A DNA stretch of 8,031 nt from JAFMIT01 sp044341215 (lineage in GTDB: Bacteria; Actinomycetota; Actinomycetes; S36-B12; UBA5976), in contig JBIISC010000043.1 of assembly GCA_044341215.1 (NCBI GenBank), positions 1-8,031 on the forward strand. Direction: 5' to 3'. Below, one piece after another: positions 1-5,840 of the stretch. The notes below the pieces were generated by a model. That model saw nothing but the letters and a program-made list of their open reading frames with translations. It was not told the DNA's origin and searched no databases. The position numbers were made by a program, and so were the translations under genes. The stretch's first letter is position 1, and the number at the start of each line of letters is the position of its first letter.

Positions 1-1
1 A

Positions 2-178
2 TTACGCAAGGTGCGCGGTGGAATACCGGTATCTTTGATAAACAGAAATTTCGGTTACATCTATCCAAGCGAATACAGCGTCGGCAAATCATTATCTAAT
101 GGTCTAGGCCTTCATTCAAAATCTAAGATCCAACTAGTTGCTAGGCAGATTTGTGCAGACATTTCCGCAAATATTTGA
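2..178 (+). CDS. C-terminal fragment, probable Ssd/CpaE/TadZ-like ATPase (partial, 5' end outside window)
   Basis: This frame is open from the window edge to a TGA at 176-178, giving 58 residues that start LRKVRGGIPV and end ICADISANI. No complete domain is visible. The fragment has a short beta-like stretch (GGIPVSLINR) followed by a basic/polar linker and a final amphipathic helix (KIQLVARQICADI). That is how the C-terminus of actinobacterial Ssd (septum-site-determining/CpaE-like) proteins tends to look. The assignment rests mainly on position: in actinobacterial Tad clusters the gene directly before tadA is usually this MinD/ParA-type ATPase, thought to place the pilus machinery at the membrane. 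The frame overlaps tadA by 26-41 bases depending on the tadA start, which supports one transcript with coupled translation. Another frame is open only to 99 and looks less protein-like. That it is coding is fairly likely; the family name is inference. Confidence 0.55.
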   Translation, partial: LRKVRGGIPVSLINRNFGYIYPSEYSVGKSLSNGLGLHSKSKIQLVARQICADISANI

Positions 179-1187
179 TTTAGTTACACATGAATTGGTC
201 GATCTAGGTGCCCCACCAGATTCCGAAAGAATTGCGCAATTAATTAGTGCAAAGAAATACATTTTGAGTGAAGACGAATTTCGAGATTTGGCTAGCGCTG
301 TTGGAACTGAACTAATCGGATTAGGGCAGCTAAATGCATTGATAACTCCACAAGTGACTGATGTGGTTGTAAATGGACCGGATGCCGTCTGGGTTGACAG
401 TGGATCTGGGCTTGAGTTGCACAAGAATGTTTTTAAAGATGCCGATGATGTGGCTTTTCTGGCGAGAAGGCTTGCAAGTCTGGCCAACGCTCGCCTCGAT
501 GATGCTCATCCATTTGTTGATGGAAGATTACCTAATGGTGTGCGCTTGCACGCCCTACTTCCTCCAATAGCTGGTACCTGCGCCAAAATCTCTCTACGTT
601 TTCCCAATAAAAGAATAATCTCAATTAGTGACTGGCAGGCATCGTTAGACGATGCGGATAAAAAACTATTGCAAGGAGTAGTTGCGGGCGAACTATCTTT
701 TGTAATTGCTGGTGACACTGGCTGTGGTAAAACAACTTTACTTAAATCAATTTTGCGCGCGCGACCAAATGCTAAAAGAATTCTCATACTCGAAGAGGCC
801 GCTGAGATTGAGATAAATCAGCCAAACATTGTTTCCTTGGTTGCCAGAAGTGCAAATCCTGAAGGCAACGGTGAAGTGAGTTTGCAGTATTTAGTTCGCC
901 AGTCCCTAAGGATGCGTCCTGATTCGATTGTTATCGGGGAAGTGCGAGGCATTGAAATTCTTGACTTCTTACTTGCGATCTCAAGTGGGCATGCCGGTTC
1001 GGGCACGACAATTCATGCAAAAGTTGGCGGAGTCGAGAAGCGAATCGAGTTACTTGCTCGGCTGGCAAACGTTGAGCGCGAGTTTGCCCACGACCTTTTC
1101 AAATCAAACATTGATGTTGTGATTTATTGCGAGAGGAGCAGTAAGGGTCGAAGAATTGCTCGGGTGATGGCGAATCGCGGGTGCTGA
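138..1187 (+). CDS. tadA: TadA/CpaF family type II/IV secretion ATPase of a Flp/Tad pilus
   Basis: This is the cytoplasmic hexameric ATPase that powers assembly of Flp/Tad pili by acting on the TadB/TadC membrane platform. The 349-residue protein has an N-terminal domain (about 1-165) with the family motif VTDVVVNGPDAVWVD at 73-87 and the conserved HPFVDGRLPNGVRLHALLPP stretch at 124-143. The RecA-like domain has Walker A GDTGCGKTT at 192-200, an acidic Asp-box region (LILEEAAEIE, 216-225), the Walker B/glutamate segment IVIGEVRG (264-271, E268) and the His box GHAGSGTTIHA at 284-294. All catalytic motifs are intact. The TTG at 138 directly follows an in-frame stop, so the start cannot lie further upstream. 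GTG at 153 is an alternative, and neither has a clear Shine-Dalgarno sequence, as expected for coupling to the overlapping upstream gene. The 3' end overlaps the next gene by 7 bases. Function is secure; the exact start is not. Confidence 0.93.
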   Translation: MLGRFVQTFPQIFDLVTHELVDLGAPPDSERIAQLISAKKYILSEDEFRDLASAVGTELIGLGQLNALITPQVTDVVVNGPDAVWVDSGSGLELHKNVFKDADDVAFLARRLASLANARLDDAHPFVDGRLPNGVRLHALLPPIAGTCAKISLRFPNKRIISISDWQASLDDADKKLLQGVVAGELSFVIAGDTGCGKTTLLKSILRARPNAKRILILEEAAEIEINQPNIVSLVARSANPEGNGEVSLQYLVRQSLRMRPDSIVIGEVRGIEILDFLLAISSGHAGSGTTIHAKVGGVEKRIELLARLANVEREFAHDLFKSNIDVVIYCERSSKGRRIARVMANRGC

Positions 1188-2287
1188 TTCCAAGCCTTAT
1201 AGCCTTTTTACTTGGAGTTGTGTGGTTTTCCCCGATTCATTTGCAGAAGTTAAAAGTTAATCGAGGCAAAACACACAATCCTGATGAGTTGAATGACTTA
1301 ATCAAGTTGCGCTCAGCTGTGCAAATATCAGATATCAAAGTCTTCGACATTTCTATTCCTTCTTGGGCTGCAGAACTGAAATCTATGGTGACTCTAAATT
1401 CGTTGACAGGCATTGCCGTCTTACCGGTAGTAGATCACATCATCGGATTTGAGCGTGACCAGCTGGAATTAGAGCGCGAATTCCAAAAGCGCAGTGCCAC
1501 AGCTAAAGGCGCTTCTTTAACGCTAATGGTTATGCCAGTTTTGATGTGGTTGATTGCCCAAGCAATAGGCGTGAATGCAATTGGCTTCATTCTTTCACCA
1601 ATCGGTTTTCTAGTTCTAACAGCAGGAATTTTACTCACACTCTTGAGTCGACTGATTATTCGTTGGGTGTCAAAAAGTGCGACAACTAAACCAAAGCACA
1701 ATTTCCACAAACCAATATCGGAAAATATTGCGTCCATGATTGCTTTTGTAACCATTTTTGTCCTGCAATCAACATACCTAGGATTCTTTTGCGCAATATC
1801 ACTTGGCTTGCTAATCCATTGGTACTGGCAAATGCTTCCCATCCGAGATGAAGATTTAGAGCAATACAAGATTCACGATTCACAGTCCCTAAAACTCGTA
1901 TTCATTGCAGGTCTACTAGAGACGGGACTGCCCTGGTCTCGAGCACTCGAACATATAGATGACATGCAATTGCAGGCAGTTGGTAGGCGAATCGATATGG
2001 GTGTAGCGCCCGAGACGGCATTTGGTTATTCCACAAATTGGCAAGATGTTGGAAGTCTGATTGGCGCATCAATTAGAAAAGGCTCGAAGATATCGAATGA
2101 GCTTAGATTGTTAGCCAATGAGTACCGAAGTCAAGTTTTAGCATTTCGTATCCAACATTGTGAGAAAGCTGCTGGACGTTTAATCATTCCTGTAAACCTG
2201 TTACAACTTCCGGCTTTCATACTGATGGGATTAGTTCCAATGATTGGCCCACTTGTAATGCAAACACTTGATGCCTTCCACATCTAG
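1181..2287 (+). CDS. Tad pilus inner-membrane platform protein, apparent TadB-TadC fusion (T2SSF type)
   Basis: This is the membrane platform on which the TadA ATPase acts to assemble pilin subunits. The GTG start at 1181 overlaps the tadA stop by 7 bases. The 368 residues hold an N-terminal membrane segment (about 2-18), a soluble stretch, and a pair of membrane helices at about 111-158 after a TG...FE...KRSATAKG segment (76-110), which resembles only the second half of a TadB T2SSF domain. A further hydrophobic region follows at 182-216. The second module at about 236-330 (FIAGLLETGLPWSRAL, then a GSKISNELRLLANEYR helix) ends in the typical TadC tail LLQLPAFILMGLVP at 340-353. Mycobacteria and most relatives encode TadB and TadC as separate proteins, so a single chain with a shortened TadB part is unusual. 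Platform function is fairly sure; the fusion reading is inferred from motif order and was not tested by alignment. Confidence 0.85.
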   Translation: MLIPSLIAFLLGVVWFSPIHLQKLKVNRGKTHNPDELNDLIKLRSAVQISDIKVFDISIPSWAAELKSMVTLNSLTGIAVLPVVDHIIGFERDQLELEREFQKRSATAKGASLTLMVMPVLMWLIAQAIGVNAIGFILSPIGFLVLTAGILLTLLSRLIIRWVSKSATTKPKHNFHKPISENIASMIAFVTIFVLQSTYLGFFCAISLGLLIHWYWQMLPIRDEDLEQYKIHDSQSLKLVFIAGLLETGLPWSRALEHIDDMQLQAVGRRIDMGVAPETAFGYSTNWQDVGSLIGASIRKGSKISNELRLLANEYRSQVLAFRIQHCEKAAGRLIIPVNLLQLPAFILMGLVPMIGPLVMQTLDAFHI

Positions 2288-2290
2288 GTA

Positions 2291-2337
2291 GTTCTGCGGG
2301 GTTCTTCACAGGTTCTTGAAACCTGCTATGTGTTCTT
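2291..2337 (+). promoter_or_regulatory. Four helically phased GTTCTK direct repeats upstream of the pilin gene
   Basis: GTTCTG begins at 2291 and GTTCTT begins at 2301, 2312 and 2332. The steps are 10, 11 and 20 bases, so all copies lie on nearly the same face of the helix. The third copy overlaps the predicted -35 element and the fourth abuts the -10. Tandem half-sites at about 11-base steps are the usual geometry for dimeric winged-helix response regulators of the OmpR/PhoB type. No regulator is identified, and a protein-binding role is inference. Confidence 0.4.
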
Positions 2338-2343
2338 TATAAC
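2316..2343 (+). promoter_or_regulatory. Sigma70-like promoter for the flp-tadE-tadE2 genes
   Basis: TTGAAA at 2316-2321 (5 of 6 to TTGACA) is followed after 16 bases by TATAAC at 2338-2343 (5 of 6 to TATAAT). Transcription would start near 2350, leaving about 30 bases of leader before the Shine-Dalgarno and the ATG at 2381. It lies in the only sizeable gap of the Tad cluster, directly ahead of the pilin gene, where extra expression would be expected because the major subunit is needed in excess. A short inverted repeat, CAGGTT/AACCTG (2309-2314 with 2320-2325), overlaps the -35 and could be an operator or a weak RNA hairpin for readthrough transcripts. Confidence 0.55.
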
Positions 2344-2366
2344 TCATCTTTAATTGGGTTCCACCC

Positions 2367-2375
2367 AAAGAAAGG
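2367..2375 (+). promoter_or_regulatory. Ribosome binding site that fixes the pilin start
   Basis: AAAGAAAGG ends 5 bases before the ATG at 2381. The frame could formally be extended to a TTG at 2354, but that codon lies upstream of this site, so the ATG is the better start. Confidence 0.6.
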
Positions 2376-2380
2376 TTCGT

Positions 2381-2569
2381 ATGTTTATCAAAACATTAAG
2401 TCGTCTGCGAGAAATTCAAGACGGCGCTCTTACAGCAGAATATGCAACAGTTGGTATTGCAGCTTGTGGCGCAGCAGGAATTTTGTACAAGTTCTTCACC
2501 AGCACAAGTTTCGCTGCACTTCTAGCAAGTATCTTCGACCAAGCATTTTCTTGGCTCTTCAATCGATGA
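2381..2569 (+). CDS. Short Flp-like pilin (DUF4244-type)
   Basis: This is the likely structural subunit of the pilus. The 62-residue product has a short basic leader ending in DG15, then ALTAEY (16-21), then a hydrophobic stretch with a small C-terminal part ending FSWLFNR. The G-x4-E-Y pattern is the prepilin-peptidase signature of Flp pilins: cleavage is expected after G15, with E20 as the +5 glutamate and Y21 next to it, leaving a mature peptide of 47 residues. The TAEYA core and size match the small actinobacterial DUF4244 proteins (Rv3656c-like) that sit at this place in Tad clusters. ATG 2381 is chosen because of the AAAGAAAGG site 5 bases upstream. The stop overlaps the next start (ATGA). 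The gene has its own predicted promoter. Processing is inferred; no prepilin peptidase gene lies in this window. Confidence 0.85.
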   Translation: MFIKTLSRLREIQDGALTAEYATVGIAACGAAGILYKFFTSTSFAALLASIFDQAFSWLFNR

Positions 2570-2937
2570 TTAGAAAGTGGTTTCTGCGGTTACGTTCAGA
2601 TCCAGGTTCGATAACTGCAGAAACCGCTATCTCAATTTCATTCCTACTAATTTGCGGATTTGCTTTGGTGCAAGTGCTAACTTTTGCAATGCAGTTTCAA
2701 CGCTTGCAGACGTTGGCGCAAGAATCAAGTCGGGTTGCCGCTTCACTTGAAAATCCAATGATTCTTGAAGAACAGATTTTGCTTTTCTTGAAAAACATAA
2801 ATCCAGATATTGATACGAAGTTTGATTGGCAAAAACTTGAGGTGACCGTGAAGTTACGAGAACCAACATCTGGACTCGTAGCTGGCTTACATAAATTTGT
2901 AGAAGCAAGTGCGAGTTCACCTAGGTGGAGTGGATGA
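2566..2937 (+). CDS. TadE-like minor pseudopilin
   Basis: TadE proteins are minor pseudopilins of Tad systems, membrane-anchored by an N-terminal helix. The ATG at 2566 overlaps the pilin stop as ATGA, giving 123 residues. The open frame extends to 2464, but that part lies inside the pilin gene and is ignored. The protein has a basic leader, then G14-SITAE19 with glutamate at +5 of a possible prepilin-peptidase site, a TM helix at about 21-43 and a coiled, Gln/Arg-rich segment (QFQRLQTLAQESSRVA, 43-58). A mixed C-terminal domain follows, with KLEVTVKLREP at 90-100. The GSITAETAISISF start is typical of actinobacterial TadE (Rv3655c-like) proteins. It overlaps the next gene by 4 bases. The family call is strong; its precise role in pilus initiation is only known from other species. 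Confidence 0.82.
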   Translation: MIRKWFLRLRSDPGSITAETAISISFLLICGFALVQVLTFAMQFQRLQTLAQESSRVAASLENPMILEEQILLFLKNINPDIDTKFDWQKLEVTVKLREPTSGLVAGLHKFVEASASSPRWSG

Positions 2938-3281
2938 TCACGAACTCCATTGTGATTTGGATAATTTCATTAATGCTGTTTGCAACCGGTCTATTAGCAA
3001 TAATCAAAGTCGGTGTTCAATACCAAGGACTCCAGCACCAGACAGAAAGTATTGCTATTGAAATTGCCAGGCAGGCGGTAAACCAAGATGAGCCTTCGAA
3101 GCTTGAGCTGTGTAAGTCGGTCCAAGCACGCCCGCCTATTCGAATCCAGTCCTGTGAGATCCTCTCGAATTCGGTCAATCTAAGCGCCATTGAGCCGGTT
3201 TTCCTCCTGGGCCGTACATATATATTGCTGGCTGAATCAAGGGTTGGATACGGTTTTTACTCACAAATCGACCCCTGGTAG
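2934..3281 (+). CDS. Second TadE-like membrane protein (Rv3654c-type)
   Basis: The 115-residue protein has an N-terminal TM helix (about 5-27) followed by QYQGLQHQTESIAIEIARQAV (30-49), which fits the region after the helix in Rv3654c-type 'TadE-like' proteins, where AADLAALA-like segments occur. Two cysteines, C60 and C74, lie in the predicted outer part and could form a disulfide. There is no G-x4-E prepilin site, so the helix is probably kept as an anchor. ATG 2934 is chosen over GTG 2925 because it gives an ATGA overlap with the upstream stop and is served by AGGTGGAG at 2923-2930. It is the last gene of the Tad cluster here. The sequence is divergent, so the call leans partly on position. 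Its job is unknown beyond association with Tad pili. Confidence 0.72.
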   Translation: MITNSIVIWIISLMLFATGLLAIIKVGVQYQGLQHQTESIAIEIARQAVNQDEPSKLELCKSVQARPPIRIQSCEILSNSVNLSAIEPVFLLGRTYILLAESRVGYGFYSQIDPW

Positions 3282-3290
3282 CGGTTATTT

Positions 3291-3305
3291 GCTCATATTG
3301 TGAGC
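3291..3305. repeat. Perfect dyad GCTCA-N5-TGAGC, candidate operator or RNA hairpin upstream of hppA
   Basis: GCTCATATTGTGAGC is a perfect 5+5 inverted repeat with a 5-base centre, starting 10 bases after the last Tad-cluster stop codon. The right arm lies within ATTGTGAGCG, the same ten bases as in the left half of the E. coli lac operator, a type of half-site LacI-family regulators read. It may be an operator for hppA, or a weak hairpin at the end of the Tad transcript (no T-run follows). Function is not shown. Confidence 0.4.
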
Positions 3306-3330
3306 GTTTACACTTCGGGCAGTGACTATC

Positions 3331-3349
3331 AAGCCCTATTGAGGGGCTT
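3331..3349 (+). other. Stem-loop in the hppA leader
   Basis: AAGCCC (3331-3336) pairs with GGGCTT (3344-3349) around a 7-base loop. No T-run follows, so it is not a standard terminator. The GGGC at 3317-3320 could pair instead with GCCC at 3333-3336, and the two pairings exclude each other. The whole non-coding stretch 3282-3417 holds this hairpin, the dyad at 3291-3305, a 4-base stem CACT/AGTG (3311-3324) and two copies of GCAGTG (3319, 3353). I could not place a convincing -35/-10 pair in it. Confidence 0.35.
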
Positions 3350-3400
3350 CCGCGCAGTGTGGCCGGGCAGCACGCCTGTTTCGCTGTTCGGTAAATAATT

Positions 3401-3406
3401 GAGGAG
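3401..3406 (+). promoter_or_regulatory. Ribosome binding site of hppA, long spacing
   Basis: GAGGAG is a strong Shine-Dalgarno core but stands 11 bases before the ATG at 3418, somewhat longer than usual. The next in-frame ATG (3433) has no site of its own, so 3418 is kept. Confidence 0.6.
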
Positions 3407-3417
3407 TACAAATTCGT

Positions 3418-5775
3418 ATGTCGCATTCACTCATGGCAATTGAGTCGATCTCGCTCTCAGGCAGCAACTTTTTAGTAGTTGTCGGTGTTGCAATCGTTGC
3501 ACTTTCAGCCCTTGGCTTTGCTCTTTACCTTGTGAAAGAGGTGTTATCAGCTGACGAAGGCACCGAAAAAATGAAAGAAATTGCTTTAGCAATTCAAGAA
3601 GGTGCCGCTGCATATTTGCAACGTCAATTCAAGACACTTTCAGTTTTCGTAGTCCTAGTTTTCTTCCTTCTTTTCTTACTTCCAGCCGAAACAAGTGCTG
3701 AAAGAATTGGTCGCTCACTCTTCTTCGTAGTCGGTGCAGTGTTCTCAGCAACAACTGGTTACATGGGTATGTGGCTAGCAGTTCGCGGAAACGTTCGCGT
3801 TGCTGCAGCAGCAAAAGACCAAGGCGAAAACGCTGCAATGCGAATCGCATTCCGCACCGGTGGTGTGGCAGGTATGTTCACAGTTGGTCTTGGCTTGTTC
3901 GGTGCCGCAGTTGTGGTTTTGGTTTACAAAGGTGAAGCACCAAAGGTTCTTGAAGGTTTTGGTTTTGGTGCCGCACTTCTAGCAATGTTCATGCGTGTTG
4001 GTGGCGGTATCTTTACGAAAGCTGCAGACGTTGGCGCTGACCTCGTTGGAAAAGTTGAACATGGAATTCCAGAAGACGATCCTCGTAACGCCGCAACAAT
4101 TGCTGACAACGTCGGTGACAACGTCGGTGACTGCGCCGGTATGGCTGCAGACTTGTTCGAGTCTTACGCAGTAACTCTTGTTGCAGCTTTGATTCTTGGT
4201 AAAGCAACTTTCGGTGAACTTGGTTTGGTTTTCCCACTTGTAGTTCCAGCAATTGGTGTTCTGACCGCAGTAGTTGGCATCTTGGCTGTTCGTCCTCGTG
4301 AAGGTGACAAGTCAGGAATGCAAGCTATTAATCGTGGTTTCTTCTACTCTGCAGCAATTTCTGCAGTGCTAGTTGCGGTTGCATCATTCTTTATGTTGCC
4401 AGCGACATTGGCTGAGCTAAACCCAGCAGCGACTCTGCTGACCGAAATCACTTTGAATCCAGATTTGGCATCATTAAATCCTCGCTATCTTGCAATTGCT
4501 GCCGTGTTAATTGGTATCGCTCTTGCAGCAGCTATTCAGATTCTGACTGGTTACTTCACTGAAACTAACCGTCGTCCAGTTGATGACGTTGCTAAATCTT
4601 CAGTGACCGGCGCAGCAACAGTAATCTTGAGTGGTATTTCACTAGGTTTGGAATCAGCTGTTTATTCAGCACTACTAATTGGTGCTGCTGTTTATGCAGC
4701 AGCAATGCTCGGTGGCGGATCTGCAATTCTTGGTCTATTTGCAATTGCACTTGCCGGAACTGGTTTGCTAACAACTGTCGGCGTTATCGTTTCTATGGAC
4801 ACATTTGGTCCAGTTTCTGACAATGCTCAAGGTATTGCTGAAATGTCGAAGGATGTTCATGGCGAAGGCGCAGCAATTCTTACTCGCCTTGATGCTGTTG
4901 GTAACACTACAAAGGCGATCACAAAAGGTATTGCGATTGCTACTGCAGTGCTTGCAGCTACCGCGTTGTTCGGAGCATTCCGCGATGCTGTAACCGCAGC
5001 TGCAAGTGGCCTTGGTAGCACCGCTGCTGAATTCGCAGGAGTTCTTGACGTTGCACAACCAAACAACTTGGTCGGTTTAATTATCGGAGCATCAGTTGTG
5101 TTCTTGTTCTCAGGCCTTGCAATCAACGCGGTATCACGCGCTGCAGGTGCTGTAATTCACGAAGTACGTCGCCAATTCCGCGATCATCCAGGAATTATGG
5201 CTGGAACCGAAAAGCCTGAATATGGCAAGGTTGTCGACATCGTTACTTTGGATTCGTTGCGCGAACTTGCAACTCCAGGGTTATTGGCTGTTCTAACTCC
5301 AGTAGCAGTTGGCTTCGGCTTAGGAATTGGCGCACTTGGCTCATTCCTTGCTGGCACAATCGCAACTGGAACTTTGATGGCCGTGTTCCTATCTAACTCA
5401 GGTGGCGCATGGGACAACGCAAAGAAATTCGTTGAAGACGGTCACTTTGGTGGAAAGAATTCAGAAGCTCACGCAGCGACTGTGATTGGTGACACTGTTG
5501 GTGACCCATTCAAAGATACTGCTGGTCCTGCGATTAACCCGCTTATCAAAGTTATGAACTTGGTTGCGCTTTTGATTGCTCCTGCAGTTGTTAGCGTTCA
5601 GATTTCTGAAAATTCAACTGTTCGTGCAATTGCTGTAGCGCTTTCAGTTGGTGTGATCGTAAGTGCAGTTTGGATTAGCAAGCGTCGTCCGTTAGCTGTG
5701 GCTGCCGAAGAAATGGTTACCCCAGCAGATGACTTGGAGTATGTTGTAACACACAAGAACGAGCACTACTCTTAA
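3418..5775 (+). CDS. hppA: Membrane-bound K+-independent proton-pumping pyrophosphatase (H+-PPase)
   Basis: It couples hydrolysis of cytoplasmic pyrophosphate to proton export across the membrane, saving energy from biosynthetic PPi. The 785-residue protein has the usual family length and about 16 hydrophobic helices. The substrate site is intact: DVGADLVGKVE at 204-214, DNVGDNVGD at 230-238, and DTVGDPFKDTAGP starting at 692. The motif GNTTKAITKG (495-504) has Lys at 499 and Thr at 502. In this family Lys there (Ala in the other class) marks K+-independent enzymes, and those characterised pump H+. Automated labels such as 'K(+)-stimulated sodium pump' would therefore be misleading. The gene has its own leader and GAGGAG site and is closed by a strong terminator, so it is probably monocistronic or has a dominant own transcript. 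Confidence is very high for the family and high for the subclass. Confidence 0.97.
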   Translation: MSHSLMAIESISLSGSNFLVVVGVAIVALSALGFALYLVKEVLSADEGTEKMKEIALAIQEGAAAYLQRQFKTLSVFVVLVFFLLFLLPAETSAERIGRSLFFVVGAVFSATTGYMGMWLAVRGNVRVAAAAKDQGENAAMRIAFRTGGVAGMFTVGLGLFGAAVVVLVYKGEAPKVLEGFGFGAALLAMFMRVGGGIFTKAADVGADLVGKVEHGIPEDDPRNAATIADNVGDNVGDCAGMAADLFESYAVTLVAALILGKATFGELGLVFPLVVPAIGVLTAVVGILAVRPREGDKSGMQAINRGFFYSAAISAVLVAVASFFMLPATLAELNPAATLLTEITLNPDLASLNPRYLAIAAVLIGIALAAAIQILTGYFTETNRRPVDDVAKSSVTGAATVILSGISLGLESAVYSALLIGAAVYAAAMLGGGSAILGLFAIALAGTGLLTTVGVIVSMDTFGPVSDNAQGIAEMSKDVHGEGAAILTRLDAVGNTTKAITKGIAIATAVLAATALFGAFRDAVTAAASGLGSTAAEFAGVLDVAQPNNLVGLIIGASVVFLFSGLAINAVSRAAGAVIHEVRRQFRDHPGIMAGTEKPEYGKVVDIVTLDSLRELATPGLLAVLTPVAVGFGLGIGALGSFLAGTIATGTLMAVFLSNSGGAWDNAKKFVEDGHFGGKNSEAHAATVIGDTVGDPFKDTAGPAINPLIKVMNLVALLIAPAVVSVQISENSTVRAIAVALSVGVIVSAVWISKRRPLAVAAEEMVTPADDLEYVVTHKNEHYS

Positions 5776-5785
5776 TAAATTAGTG

Positions 5786-5825
5786 ACAAACCCGCTACCA
5801 CGAAACGTGCTAGCGGGTTTGTTTT
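5786..5825 (+). terminator. Intrinsic terminator after hppA
   Basis: ACAAACCCGCTA (5786-5797) pairs perfectly with TAGCGGGTTTGT (5811-5822). Inside it, CACG (5799-5802) pairs with CGTG (5806-5809) around an AAA loop, with one C/C mismatch between the two stems. TTTT at 5822-5825 follows. It starts 11 bases after the hppA stop, and its T-tract touches the ATG at 5826. Confidence 0.88.
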
Positions 5826-5831
5826 ATGAGC

Positions 5832-5838
5832 GAGGTGG
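5832..5838 (+). promoter_or_regulatory. Ribosome binding site that favours the 5841 start of the methyltransferase
   Basis: GAGGTGG is a good Shine-Dalgarno, with the GAGG core ending 5 bases before ATG 5841. The in-frame ATG at 5826 would place this site inside the gene and would have only the terminator hairpin upstream. Confidence 0.5.
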
Positions 5839-5840
5839 AA

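Noticed and set aside
1..99. Alternative frame at the window start, open to a TAA at 97-99
   Set aside because: The frame ending at 178 is longer, more protein-like and overlaps tadA as expected for the cluster.
134..487. 117-residue open frame on the minus strand
   Set aside because: It lies opposite the well-supported tadA, has no family motif and is a compositional shadow.
1435..1869. 144-residue open frame on the minus strand
   Set aside because: It is antisense to the TadB/TadC-like gene, whose frame encodes clear membrane helices and motifs; the antisense product has no recognisable features.
2464..2565. N-terminal extension of the TadE-like gene
   Set aside because: It overlaps the pilin gene in another frame and has no membrane or pilin character; the ATGA overlap at 2566 is the better start.
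3307..3332. TTTACA with TATCAA as an hppA promoter
   Set aside because: The spacer is 14 bases, too short for a normal sigma70-type promoter.
4105..4131. Near-perfect direct DNA repeat in hppA
   Set aside because: It encodes the conserved DNVGDNVGD metal-binding motif, so protein function explains it.
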